A program made the position numbers and the translations under genes. From assembly GCF_000715075.1 (NCBI RefSeq), contig NC_134081.1, positions 62,251,653-62,315,652 on the forward strand: a stretch of DNA of 64,000 bases, written 5' to 3'. Source of the stretch: Nicotiana tabacum. Its lineage: Eukaryota; Streptophyta; Magnoliopsida; Solanales; Solanaceae. This document shows positions 11,911-24,206 of the stretch, piece by piece; position 1 is the first letter of the stretch, and each line of letters opens with the position of its first letter. The notes under the pieces are model-generated. The model did not search any database and was not told where the DNA came from. It worked only from the letters and a program-made list of their open reading frames with translations.

Positions 11911-13218
11911 ATAAAAATCAAGGATCAACATGCTTATTTCTTCCATGTGAATAAAGAACCAGATGGTCAACCTTGGTATCATGACATCAAGAAGTTCCTT
12001 GCAACCCATGAGTGCCCAGAAAATGCTATTAATGGTCAAAAGCGAACCCACAGGAGGTTGGCAAACCACTTTTTCCTCGACGGGGAAGTCTTGTACAAGA
12101 GGACCCCAGACTTAGGTTTGCTGAGATGTGTAGACGCCGCCGAAGCAACCAGACTGTTGGAAGATATACATGCAGGGACGTGCGTACCCCACATGAGCGG
12201 GTTCATGTTAGCCAAGAAGATTTTGAGAGCTGGATACTTTGGATGACTATGAAAAGCGACAACATCCGTTATGTGCAGAAGTGTCACCAGTGCCAGATTC
12301 ATAGAGATTTTATCCAGGTTCCACCAAATGAGTTAAATTAATTGGTTCACCCTAGCCTTTCACCACCTGGGGCATGGATGTGATAGGACCCATAGAGCCC
12401 GCAGCGTCAAACGGACATCATTTCATTTTTGTAGCCATCGACTATTTCACAAAATGGGTCAGGCATCTACTTACAAGGTCGTCACAAAGAAGGTAGTGGC
12501 AGATTTTTTCAGGAACAACATCATTTGTAGATTTGGGATACCAAAGTCTATCATCACTGACAATGCCGCCAACCTCAATAGTGACCTCATGAGGGAAATC
12601 TACGAGAAGTTCAAAATCGTCCACCGCAATTCCACATCTTACAGACCACAAATGAATGGGGCAGTCGAGGCACATAACAAGAATATCAAGAGGATTCTGC
12701 GAAAGATAGTGGACAATCACAGACAATGGCACTAGAAGTTACATTTCGCTTTATTAGGTTACCGGACTACCATGAGAACATCTAATGGGGCAGCGCCATA
12801 CATGTTGGTATACGGCACCGAAGCAGTGATACCCGCAGAAGTCAAACTATCATCCTTAAGAGTCATTCAAGAAGCAAAATTAGACGATTCAGAGTGGATA
12901 CCTATCAGGCAAGAACAACTCATGCTCATTGATGAGAAGAGAATGGATGAAGTATGTAATGGATAGTTATACCAGAACATGATGGCTAGTGCATTTAACA
13001 AAGGAGTGAAGCCGCGCCAATTCACGCTGGGGTAGTTGGTTCTGAAGAAAATCTTTCCCCATCAATAAGAAGCTAAAGGGAAGTTTGCACCGAATTGGCA
13101 AGGTCCTTACGTGGTCCACAAAGCACTGTCTGGTGGAGCTCTAATCTTAGTAGAAATGGATGGGAGAGTCAACACGAAGCCTATCAACTCAGACGCAATC
13201 AAGAGATATTACGCCTGA
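11911..13218 (+). pseudogene. E1 integrase, broken
   Basis: Inserts the cDNA into host DNA. The zinc-binding N-terminal part ends in CHQCQIH near 12288; the catalytic core shows WGMDVIGP (12368-12391), ITDNAAN (12552-12572) and GAVEAHNK (12658-12681), the D, D and E of the DDE set. The C-terminal part continues to GALILVEMDG and ends with TGA at 13216-13218. Breaks: TGA at 12243, a shift near 12455, TAG at 12733, 12964 and 13033, TAA at 13066. It resembles E2 integrase (22377-23542) closely in order and motif. Confidence 0.8.
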
Positions 13219-13242
13219 AGATAGATAGAGTTAGGATTTTTG

Positions 13243-13690
13243 ATGTGACAGAACTACGTTCAACCTGACTTCCCACGGAGGGATACGTAGGAAACCCACG
13301 TAGGGTTTGGTTTCTCTCCCCCTTTCTCTTCTAATAGAAAAACCAAATGTCATTTTTATATGTTATTCAGGAACTACGCTGACTTGATTTCCACAAAAAG
13401 GAATAGGCAGGCAATCCTCATCGGATTCAGACATCTTTTGTAATTGAACTACGTTCTGGCCTGATTCCACTAGGATACGTAGGTTGTCTAAGTCAGACTC
13501 AACCATTTTCATTACTTAATTTCACCATTTTGCATATATTGTAATTGAACTAAATTCTGACCTAATTCCGTTTTGGATATATTGGTTGCCTGAGTCAGGC
13601 TCGGTTATTTCATCATATTTCATCATTATCCCACGAACTACGTTCAGACCTGATTCCATTTTGGATACGTAGGCAACCTGAAAGGGTTCA
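13243..13690 (+). repeat. Five copies of a GAACTACGTTC / GGATACGTAGG repeat
   Basis: Near 13250, 13370, 13446, 13546 and 13635 the sequence repeats a block of the type gaactacgttc, then cctgattcc, then ggatacgtaggc. Copies are 75-120 bases apart and diverged. The same block occurs once after E2 integrase (23574-23620) and again at 25885-25935, so it is shared by both Ogre-like elements. Confidence 0.65.
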
Positions 13691-14206
13691 GTCATAACCT
13701 TAGGAAACCTCTGTAATGCATTAGCCTTAATTAGGACGCAGTCATAACAACAAGTAGCCGCATTGTTAGAGATACCATGGAAGATCGACATCAACGGGAC
13801 GAATTTCTCTAAGAGATACATTCGCGTGTAGAGAACTTTTCGTAACATGTCATAATCCGGGACGACGGAGTTTGCCTTAAAAGAAACAAGTATTTTCAAA
13901 ATATTTTCAAAAATTATATAAAGTAATATGTTCCATCTATCGAACTTCGTGGCACAATCATGTCAAAGGCGGGGGCAAATCAATATCACAGTCAACGCAA
14001 ACCAACTCCCCCCTACTAAGAAGTTTTCTTTGAGTGTAGGGACACTATGGAGTAAAGAATTGTTGGGACCACACTGGGGCAAATGACAGACCCGCCACTT
14101 GCCTAAGATTATCTCTCCTCCTTTTACTTTAAATTTTTTAGTGCAGCTAAGGCTAACTCTTGAATCCTTTACAGGTGCTTCAAAATCAGACATCTGACAT
14201 AGAAAT

Positions 14207-14460
14207 CTGTAAATAGCAAACTGTTTGCTCAATCAATCGGAGAACCCTGTACAAATCGCACTACAGATTCGCTCATTGAAGTGCTGTAAATAGCAAACCG
14301 GCTCAACCAACCGGAGCACCCTGTACAAATCGCACGTCGGCTTCACCAATCAAAGTCCTGTATATAGCAAACTGTCAGCTCATTAATCGGAGTGCCTTGT
14401 ACAAATCGAATATCGACTTCGCCAACTGGAGCCTTGTATATAGCAAACTGCAAACTTCAC
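14207..14460 (+). repeat. Tandem repeat, unit about 75 bp, 3.3 copies
   Basis: Units start at 14207, 14284, 14358 and 14433 with ctgta(a/t)atagcaaac. Each holds a gctca...cggagc-like stretch and ccctgtacaaatcg. Spacing is 77, 74 and 75 bases. Confidence 0.7.
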
Positions 14461-14703
14461 CAACGAAAAGCAATCCGCATTACCACTCCATCAATCACGG
14501 ATGCCGGAATAGACAATGGCAAACCTCGTCACCAATGTTCTGCCAATTAATGGCTGCTACCTAGCTTTGCAGTCAAGAGTATCTCTTGAGCATGCTTATA
14601 TTTCATTTCGCTATTACTTTGAATGTTTTAACGTTTTGTTCATGTAGCTTTAGGCATGATTTCGATCACTCCCGAGCGGAGAATACTTTACATTTTAGTG
14701 CAA

Positions 14704-14852
14704 AGCTCTCCCAACAAGCGGAGACACACTCTACAAATCAAGCTCTCCCAACAAGCGAACACATTTCTCAGTGCAAAGCTCTCCCAGCAAGCGGGGATGT
14801 GCTTTACCAATCAAGCTCTCCCAACAAGCGGAGACAATTTTCAAATGCTCCG
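14704..14852 (+). repeat. Tandem repeat, unit about 37 bp, 4 copies
   Basis: The core agctctcccaacaagcggag starts at 14704, 14741, 14777 and 14814, giving spacings of 37, 36 and 37 bases. Within each core CTC(T) and GAG(A) could pair as a small hairpin. Confidence 0.75.
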
Positions 14853-16286
14853 ACACCTGCGGAACGGTACCCACCCCGGCTAACAAATCAATTCAGGATC
14901 AAGTATCCCATCATCCCAATCCCAAATAACGGCTCGCCTGCAGCCATGCATTATCATTCCCACATCATTTACATCGCATCTTAATATATTCTGCATTACA
15001 ATATATTAGTATGCGTGTATTTCATTTTATTTTGTAGGGACAAACACCGCAGCGTGGAACTATTTCTTAGCAGCATACCGAACTACAACTCTATGGGGAC
15101 AGCCAACCCAGTAGCGGGCCCAAGGTCCCAGCTCAAGATGACCAGTTGTTGATATCTAATTTTGCCCTCATAATTTTTTCAAATAGTATATATACCTTCA
15201 AAATATCATTTTACATCATTACTTAATTTACAAGAGTTATACAAGTATTCTCTATAAGTTTCCATAATTTTTAGAGCTTTAAATTAATTTCTTTGCATTT
15301 TTAATTACTTGATTATTTATTAATTATCCTTTTAAATTATTTTATGATGACTTAATCATCCAAATTTATTATTTGTATTCATATATATGCTTCATAATAT
15401 TTTACTTTGTCTTATATAATTATATTTGTATTGCTTAAGATATTTTACATAATTTTACAATAATAGCCTATATTCTATACATAATTGTATTTATTATATT
15501 ATTTATACTAAAATAGTATTTTTTATATTTAATAATGTTAAGCTAGTATTCTAAATCATTTTAATGCATAAGTTATATTTTTATTATTTATTAATTTCTT
15601 TTATAAATTATTTTTAAAACAATTTTTCATATTTAATTTATAGCCCCAACATAGGGCTAATTTCGGACCAAATTTGGCCCAAATCATTAGCCCAATCCAA
15701 ACGACCCCTGTGACCAACCCGGTCACGACCCGTCAAAACGACCTGCCCCGCTCCCTTTCTATCTTGGCCGTTGATCTGAAATGATCAATGGCCCCTAATA
15801 AACTAACCCCTTTCCATGTATCCCTGCCCTCTAACTCTAAAGACCCATCTTTACTTATGCCGCCTCTACTCCCTCTATTCCTCTTTTCCTCTTCTCAAAC
15901 CTAATAGCCGCCACCTCAATCCTCTCCAATTCCGGCTTAGATATGGAATCTCTCTATGATTTTCATTCCATATATGCTCGGTTCCTCTGTTATTTACATG
16001 GTTTTGGTATCACATGATACTTGCCTATCTTTGGCAAATATACGGTCCTAAATCAAGCAACCATCTCCAGACCTTCGAGATTTAGATGATATTTCGTCTA
16101 TATACACCCACTATCAGGCCCTACGGGTCCGATTCAGTGAGACTTTACTATTTTTTTGTTCTTCGTTTTAAACTGGGGTTTGCCGGATTTCCCCTAAATT
16201 GATTCAAATTGATTTTCCATGCTATGTTTTCCTTATTTTGTGTTTAGTTGACTGTCTTTCCTTGTTTGGATACTTAATTTTGATGC

Positions 16287-16294
16287 TATATAAA
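16287..16294 (+). promoter_or_regulatory. TATA box in E2 5' LTR
   Basis: TATATAAA followed by cccctcccc, 1140 bases into the LTR; kept in the 3' LTR at 27212-27219. It is the likely promoter of the element's RNA, which would start about 30 bases downstream. Confidence 0.6.
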
Positions 16295-17960
16295 CCCCTC
16301 CCCAATTTACTCTTGGGAAAGGCTCCAATCGCTAAAAAAAACTACTCTTGTCTTCCTGATTCTATATTGTCTTACACTATTCTGAGGCTCATTATTTGAC
16401 CGGCAGAATGCCAAGGCCACGGAACTCGATTCTTGAACCTTTCTTAGTGGGAGCACTGCCCGGGGTTCATTTGAGACCCTTGGGAACTCTGACACACTGA
16501 GATTCCTGGGTTCTACTATTCGTTTGCAATTAACACTGAAGTGTTGCTGAAATCACTCTTCTTGTTTATTTGTTCTTCTGTAACTGGTAATGTATCTATG
16601 ACTCTTGCAATTTCATTTTCTTTCTGTTTGAGTTCCCGTTCTGCATATCTATATCTCTGAGATTTTTATGAACCAACATGCTATTGTATGCTCTGAAGCT
16701 CTTCTTGAGGCTCTATACCTTCTAGCCATTGAATTTGCCTATTTGTTGCCTCGATTCTATTTTCTTAAGCCTGTTTGCTCTAATGTGTATATTCGAATGC
16801 TTATTACTGTTGCTTATTCTGAGTTTAGCTTCTTGCCTTATTCTGTACTCTTGTGAAGAGTCGAATCATGCCCAGAACCTGTTCTAATTCTTGTTGAGTC
16901 ATTCATGTGCAACTTAATGCTTCCCCAAAGTTAATTCTTGATCATGTCATTAGCTAAACATACTTCCTCCTATTTGATGTGTGCTCACTGATTTGTTAAC
17001 TCTTGTGCTCGTTAATATTGCCTAACACTTCTAGGATGATATTCAATATCTACCTCTTCCCCTATATGTGGTTAAGACCTAGTGCTTGCATGTCCTGTTA
17101 ATCTGGAGTTGAAACATCTTCACTTATCATGAGTTCTTGTATTGTTTTTGAACCTTTATACTACGATTGATATTCAATATGTTAAATCTCATGTTCAACT
17201 AAGTGATATGCTTCCAACTGTTGTAAACTATTCCCACTAGCCTATTGCTATGCTATTTGTGACCACATTCTCCTTAGGTTCTCGCATTAAAAAAGCCTTC
17301 ATGTGAAAACTGTCATCCACTTGTCCTTGTCTATAACTTTGCTAGATTCTCATGTTAATTGTCTGAAGTCCTAGAGGCTCATTCTGGACTATGTTTTGCT
17401 TTTAAATTCTATCTGACGTAGTTTGCTAGCTTATGATGTTCAAACTTGTCATTGGGAACTTGTTTTTGTTTATACCATATGTGCCTATAAGGGATTTTGT
17501 GTAACCTTTATTTGTGTATCTTTGTCTGAAAATCCCTGATCTCTCTGTTAGCTATAGCATTAAGGGATGAAACTCCTAAGTCTTAAAGTGTTTGGTTGGC
17601 CTTGTACCAAGCTTGTCACTTATGTTGTTATGGCTATTTAGTATTCCATGGGTAAGTAAGGCAGCCGTCTTAATGTTTGGGCCTAGTTGTTGGGCCAGTT
17701 TGGTACTCAAAACTGAAGCGTATTAATAGCCGCCTGGAGTCTAGGCATGTTCATCCCCTAAGGTTCCAGGCTCAGTTGAAGACCCAGAAGCAGCCTTGGG
17801 TATCCTGTATTTGCTGTATTTGGGCCTGTAGCCGCCCTATTAAGTCTGTAACTATTTTATTATCCTATTTGGCCCTGTAATAATTTGTAATAACGAATAA
17901 TGGGGTGATTAATGAAAAGAGGTTGGGGTATTCTAATAGTATTTGCATGAAAGGGTAGAA

Positions 17961-18575
17961 AACATGCCTATAGGGTATATGTGTTATATATGCTATTTCG
18001 TTCAGCATGCCTTGTTTGTTATTTCGTTTGGTATATTGCACTAATAGAAATTACGCCTATAGGAATTATGCACACTTCGCTTGTACACTGTTCAAGCATA
18101 TTAGTCTAAGTATTTATCATATCATTTCAATGTAACTACTGTACATTTAGACACCATGCCTATAGCATGTATAACGTATGCTTTGTTGACCTAGATACCA
18201 TGCATATAGGACTTCAAATAATCAATTGGTCAATTATTTCTATTACTCTTATTGTACTGCCCATCTAGATATCATGACTATAGGATTCTAATCTTTTAAT
18301 CGACTATTTTCGTTGTTTTCATTACACTACCCCGCCTAGATGACATGTCTATAGGAATAAAGTGTTATAAAATCAAGCCAATTGTCAATCACTAGAAAAC
18401 CTGCCCATAAGATGTTATTGACGACTTCACTGCCTATATACGTAAACAATTAGAAATCATGCCTATAGGACTTATAACGCTCTAATATGCCCATACGATA
18501 GTCCATTAGTCTGCAACACTATCTATATAATATTGGGATCCAGAATCATATAGAAATCATGCCTTTAGGACTTAA
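17961..18575 (+). repeat. Dispersed repeat CATGCCTATAGG in E2 5' LTR
   Basis: About nine copies of a motif close to aatcatgcctataggactt occur at intervals of roughly 50-90 bases. Variants include catgcatataggac, catgactataggat and catgtctataggaa. The same block stands in the 3' LTR at 28884-29496. The core cctatagg is a palindrome. Function unknown. Confidence 0.7.
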
Positions 18576-19440
18576 CAATTCCTACACGTCTTAATATCGT
18601 CTACTGCCTAACCAAAAATCAGTCTGCGTCCTTTCCTGTTTATGTGTGTGGAGGTTACTTGAGCCTTTTATTGCAATTATATGCAGTCCTATCTGTCTTT
18701 GATTGTCGCCTAGTTTTATCATTTTGAGCACCTGAGTTGAGTCTAAAACTACCAAGTAGTAGGTCCAAAGCCTCCTGGACCATAGGCATGGGATGGGTAG
18801 TGCACATATAGGGCACGACTTAGAATTGAATTAGAACAATTTTAAGTAAACCACTTCAACATAGTAATTGGGTTGCAGGAGATGATAATCTGTGCCCGCT
18901 GAATAATATGAGCAACTCCTACCTAAAAGGAGTTGCGAAGTATTATTTATGTTGCACGGGGTGATCCTTTAGGCTAAAAAACTTTGGACCCCCCATTTCC
19001 CTTATATGCTTGCTAAAAGGATTTAGTCATTAAATATAGACCCACACAGTTGCAATCCTTGTGATCTTTAAAACTTGTGTCGATTATTCATATAGTTTAA
19101 TAATTTTTACACTGGTTTACGTTATAATAGGACTTTCAACTTTCATTTTTTTATTTACTTATATGCTCGCCTAGTTTAATCATATAATCCACATAGTATA
19201 AAATTCGGCCGGGAACCACAGTTGTGGACCTCGAAGAGTGCCTAACACCTTCTCTTTGAGGTAATTTGAGCCCTTACCCGATCTTTGGTGGCGTTGACTA
19301 TTCAAACAGAGTTATTTGCAAATAGGTACCCTAACACACCTTAAAAATCATTAGGTGGCGACTCTTCTCTTTTAACACCCATTTAAAAGGGTTGTCACAT
19401 GTCGAAACTCAGTTTCGCGAGAAAACGGGTAGCGACAGCT

Positions 19441-19458
19441 TGGCGACTCTGCTGGGGA
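19441..19458 (+). other. E2 primer binding site (tRNA-Arg-like)
   Basis: TGGCGACTCTGCTGGGGA begins three bases (gct) after the LTR end at 19437. It is the usual Ogre primer sequence. Confidence 0.85.
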
Positions 19459-20411
19459 TTTACACTTAGGCTTTTACGATAACGAACTTGACTTATGTGG
19501 ATTACTTCCTTTTTTACATGCATATCCCTTCCCTTATTCACCTTTATTTGTTTAAATTTCCTATGACATGCACATCCCTTTCCTTATTCTCCTTTGTTTG
19601 TTTAAATTTGCTATGACATGCATATCCATTTCCTTATTCTCCTTTGTTTGCTATAAAATGTATGACCGCTCTCCATTTCTTTTCATCTTGACTGCTACAT
19701 TATCCCTATTTTCTTACCTGCTTCATTATGTTCTCGCACATTTTTCATGAGCGAAACTGACTTCTTTCTTTTGTCTTTCATTTCTTTTCTCTTCTTTTCA
19801 TGTTCACTTTTGCTATTTTGTTTATTGCTTTTTTTACACGCAAATGCTTGGAATATTATTTCTGCATGAATCATGCTCCACATCATACTTCACTCATACT
19901 AATTATCAACATAGTGGCGCTTGATAAGTGTCTGCGCTTTCCTGAAAATCGCCCTTTTTAAATCAGAAAGGCTTATTTGCGATAGACTAGTCGATCAGCG
20001 GTGCAATCAACGGTCATGTGCCTTTCGATCTCAAGTTGTCCACTTGGGAGTACCGGTCTAGACCATTCTAGAAACCCTACTCCAACTTGAAATGTACATG
20101 CATCATGCTAAACCTAGTACGGGTTGGAGCGTTATTAATGTAACAACCCGCTAAGATGAACCTTGTCCAAAGTCTGACGGGATTTCCACAATCCCAATGG
20201 ACACTATCATATTATGTGCATTACTTCAAAAACATATGTCAACATATTGATCATTATTGCGTAAGTAGTCAAATCTGGAGGGGGAAAAGGGCTAACCTTT
20301 GTTTGCTTGCAGAAAATGAAGCATGAAATCCACAGGTTCGGTATGGTCCAAAACATCCCACCTATGCTACTTGACTAGTGGAACGACCTTGCACCTTGCG
20401 ACAAAAATCAT
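19459..20411 (+). other. E2 5' leader with 50-bp tandem repeat
   Basis: Pyrimidine-rich untranslated leader. From 19517 to 19664 a unit starting catgcatatccc repeats with an exact 50-base period (starts 19517, 19567, 19617). No gene is seen. Confidence 0.65.
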
Positions 20412-21884
20412 GTGAGGAGAGTACTTGATGACCTGCCATCCTTGATGAACGTTCGACCAAATAGGGAGTTGATCGAGGCTGCCACCACGTTTTGGGATGA
20501 GAAAAGAGCTATTTTTCGATTTGGAAATATAGAAATGACTCCTCTCCTAGAAGAAATAGGAGGCTTTGCCAAGTTGCCATGGAATAGTTCGGGATTACTG
20601 GTACCAAAGAATCGCACTCCCCGCGGTATTCTGAAAATGTTGGGTTTTAAGAAGAATGATGAGCTGCTCTATCTAAAGAAATCATACATCCCTTTTGAAT
20701 TTCTTTACAAGCGTTATGGTCACGGCAAGTCGTATCGTCGTCACCATGACGAACTAGCCATTACTTCATTGGGATGGGTGCACCGCCGGGTTTATGTATT
20801 CGTTATCTACTTCTTGGGGCTGTTGATATTTCCAATGAAAGGGGGAAGGATTCATACTCGCTTAGCCATGGTCGCCAGGACCTTGATGGATGGTATCGAG
20901 GGACAAACTTATACCATCATCCCTATGATCTTAGCTAAGATGTACCGTGCTCTAGATCGGTGCAAGCAGGGATTTGGACACTTTGAGGGTTGTAATCTAT
21001 TGCTACAAGTCTGGCTGCTGGAACACTTTCATAGGGGAGAGTATCGTCAAGAGCTTTTGCGAAGGCCATTGAATGACTACATAGCCAACCATCACCTAAA
21101 GAAAATGATTTTTATTCCGGACAGGTTTGCACAGCCTGGAAATGCTGTAAGTTGGGTGCGTTTCTTCAGCCATCTGACAGACGAGCATAGTTTCCTAGTA
21201 GTGAGTTCATTATCAGGTCAAGGGGGAATACCCATTTGGTACTGATCGGGTTGCGAGGCATCTATCCTTATGCTCTCATAAGGGTAATAAGGCAAGCGGG
21301 ATGAAAACAGGTCATACCTCGGATTTCTAACATGGTCCAGTACAAGGTAGATTTCAAAGGAGATGTCATTCCATTTAAGTTTGAGGTGCAACATATGTGA
21401 AACCAAAATATCATTGTGGAAAGAGAAACCATTGAGCCAGATAGGTATCACGCTGGTCATATGTACTACTATCTATCATGTTTGGAGGACGACGTAGCAG
21501 AGGGACGTCAAGCCAGGAATCAATCTAAAGGATAGGATCATAGATAAGGTGGCTGAGGCACTGGTTACGTATAAGAGGCTACGCAAAAGGGTGTTCGAGA
21601 CTGAAGCTAAATATCTGGAACAACACAAAGTGAACATGGAGGTGATAAAGGAATGGAAGGAGATTGCCACTAAGTCAACAGAAAGATTGGAATACTTAGA
21701 ACAAGGATTGATGGAGATTGAGGGGAAGATGAGAAAGAGACTCTCAGATTGCCAAGGAATGTATGGAAGTGAAGGAGGACATCTATCAAAAGCTTACTTA
21801 TTGTTGGATAAGCGCGATCTGTGGAACCTGATTGATGGGGTCAAAAGAGCCAAGAATGGAGAATGTCCTTCAGGGACCAAGTAG
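20412..21884 (+). pseudogene. E2 ORF1 protein (Ogre-type), nearly intact N-terminal part
   Basis: 277 codons are open from ATG 20412 to 21245, covering the region that matches E1 ORF1 (LIEAATTFWDEKRAIFRFG, MTPLLEEIGGFAKLPW, GCNLLLQVW). A shift near 21215-21235 moves the frame: a neighbouring frame continues with GLRGIYPYALIRVIRQAG and then has stops near 21300 and 21400. The last part, 21549-21884, is open for 111 codons, rich in Lys, Glu and Leu, and probably a coiled coil. The role of this protein in Ogre elements is not established. Its better preservation than in E1 fits E2 being younger. Confidence 0.65.
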
Positions 21885-22270
21885 ACTAGGAAATGATATT
21901 TTTTACTGCTTTCTAGCTTAGTTTTAGATTTCGATTCTAATAAGGCTAAATGCCATTAGTAACTTTATTATTATTGTCGATTTAATAAACGTTTGACTCA
22001 TTTTTCGCATTAATGAAATGACGCAAATGTTGGCATCAATTTTCTCTAAGTCTGTGTGTCGCTTAGGCCTACCTCAAGCACAATGAGGTCCCCAAATTAG
22101 GACGCAAATTATTGCGTTACTTTGTGAAACATGTTTAAATATTGCAAACACTCTTTTATTTCACCTTACTAACTTGGTTACCTTTTCCTTTTCTTTTCTT
22201 TTTGATTATTCCCATTCCCAAATGTTGGTTCGTGCATACTGACATCATCAGCATACCACACCAGATCCAC

Positions 22271-22376
22271 ATGTCCTCTACCTCCTCCTCCACCCAACAA
22301 CTTGAAAAGGAAAAACAAGGGAAAATAGAGAATACCCAAAGAGTGCTACCCATACTCAGAAGCGCACGCTTCGCAG
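22271..22376 (+). pseudogene. E2 gag start stub, fused by deletion to RNase H/integrase
   Basis: A frame starting MSSTSSSTQQLEKEKQ resembles the start of a gag protein in position and type. It stops at about 22376, where the sequence becomes LANHFF, a segment that in E1 lies at 12058 just before integrase. About 5.5-6 kb present in E1 between these points are missing. 21885-22270 is noncoding spacer. Confidence 0.6.
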
Positions 22377-23542
22377 ATTAGCCAACCACTTCTTTCAAAG
22401 TGGAGGAATTTTGTATAGAAGGACTCCTGCCTTGGGATTATTGTGATGTGTCGATGCCAAGGAGGCATCCATATTGCTCGAGGAAATACATGTTGGAACC
22501 TACGGACCCCACATGAATGGTTTCGTTTTGGCAAAGAAGATACTGAGAGCAGGGTATTTCTAAATGACTATGGAAATAGACTGCATCAAATATGTTCGAA
22601 AGTGTCACCAATGCCAGATACATGCTGACATTATACGGGTACCACCTAACGAACTTAATGCAACAAGTTTTCCCTGGCCCTTCTCCGCTTGGGGTATGGA
22701 CGTCATCGGACCAATCGAACCCGCTGCTTCAAACGGATATAGGTTCATTATGGTGGCTATAGACTACTTCACAAAATGGGTTGAAGCCACATCTTATAAA
22801 GCTGTAACTAAGAAGGTTGTAGCGGATTTTGTTCGGGATCGCATCGTTTGTCGATTTGGAGTGCTAGAGTCGATCATTACTGAAAACTACAGCCAATATC
22901 AATAGCAACTTGATGAAAGCCATGTGTGAAACATTCAAGATCAAGCATCAAAACTTTACAGCATACAGGCCGCAAATGAACTGAGTCGTAGAAGCCGCCA
23001 ACAAGAACATCAAGAAGATATTGAGGAAAATGGTAGACAATTACAAACAATGGCACGGGAAGCTATCGTTTTCTTTGCTAGGGTATCTCACTACAGTCCG
23101 TACATCAACTGGGGCAACTCCCTATCTATTGGTTTATGGTACTGAAGCAGTTATTCCCGCCGAAGTGGAAATCCCTTCTTTAAGAATCATACAAGAAGCT
23201 GAGCTTAGCGATGCAGAATGGGTACGAAGCCGATATGAACAAATAGCTCTCATTGATGGAAAAATAATGAACGCGGTATGTCACGTTCAACTCTACCAGA
23301 ATAGAATGGCAAGAGCTTTTAACAAAAAGATCAGGTCAAGGCAATTCACACCGGGGTAATTGGTACTAATACGAATCTTCCCACATCAGGATGAAGCAAA
23401 GGGAAAATTCTCACCCAACTGGCAAGGCCCTTACATGGTTCACCGGGTATTGACAGGAGGAGCACTTATACTTGCAGAGATGGATGGAGAGATCTGGCCA
23501 AAACCCATCAATTCGGACGCAGTCAAGAGATACTATGTTTGA
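22377..23542 (+). pseudogene. E2 integrase, broken
   Basis: The zinc-binding part ends in CHQCQIHADI (22590-22630). The core has WGMDVIGPIEPA (22692-22727) with the first Asp, FTKWVEA, and a C-terminal part with LLVYGTEAVIPAEVEIPSL, NWQGPYMVHRVLTGGALIL and a final TGA at 23540-23542. The second catalytic block reads ITENYSQYQ, so the normal Asp is Glu and a one-base change shifts the frame near 22885; the Glu block reads VVEAANKN after a TGA at 22982. Inactive, but kept more open than the E1 copy. Confidence 0.75.
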
Positions 23543-24206
23543 GATTATGTTTGCACTTTCTATTTGATGTAACTGAACTACGTTTGACCTGATTTCCATT
23601 TAAGAGGGGATACATAGGCAGCCCTGTGGGTTTGGTCACATCATAATAAAATCTTCATTTGGTCGGAAACTGGGGCAAGGTCACAAGTTTTCCCGATCTT
23701 GTCATGTTCGGAATCGCCAAAGAATGTATTGTGAGAAGTATGCATTTAAACTAGGGCAGAATTTTGAGGAGGATCCTCAAAATTCCGAATCAAGAAGGTT
23801 GCAACGTCTCAAAATCCGTCACAGTCATCAGTTCATCAAAATTATTTGATCTCGTGCATTATCACATATTTCAAACAACTACATTTCTACAAATAATTTG
23901 TCAAATGCATGCACGTTTTTTTGGAAAAAATTTGTTTCCATGCAGCCAGACGTTACCCAGGGTGACTCAAGCAGGACCTCAAGACAAGAGTAAAGGAGAA
24001 GCAAGAAATTGAGAGCACGAGCCAACCCTTCCCCCCGCAAAACTCAGGATTTTTCTTTGGATGTAGGCATAATGAACATAACAGGAATGTCCGCAAATAC
24101 ATACACACAACAAGATCACTATCTTCATAACGACAAAAGTCGCCAAACGCAAGCACATCAAGATAAAAAATGCTTTATCCACTTACATTTAGTCATTGCT
24201 TTATCT
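23543..24206 (+). other. E2 3' untranslated region, first part
   Basis: Noncoding. It contains one copy of the gaactacgtttgacc / ggatacataggc block at 23574-23620, shared with the E1 3' region. No gene seen. Confidence 0.55.

Larger units (their letters stand above)
13219..15146 (+). other. E1 3' untranslated region, first part, with repeats
   Basis: Noncoding region between integrase and the point where E2 inserted. It holds three repeat groups listed separately and no gene. The remainder continues at 30360. Long 3' untranslated regions with minisatellites are typical of Ogre elements. Confidence 0.65.
15147..19437 (+). repeat. E2 5' LTR
   Basis: 4291 bp, TG...CA ends, three bases before the primer site. 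It aligns along its length with 26055-30359, with stretches of 100-170 bases identical by eye (for example 17521-17670 with 28445-28595), so the insertion is fairly recent. It contains a TATA box and a block of short dispersed repeats listed separately. Confidence 0.85.

Noticed and set aside
9820..13218. Endogenous plant pararetrovirus as source of the RT
   Set aside because: The RT is followed by RNase H and integrase and is enclosed by LTR, primer site and 3' tract, as in Ty3/gypsy elements; no movement protein or pararetroviral layout is seen.
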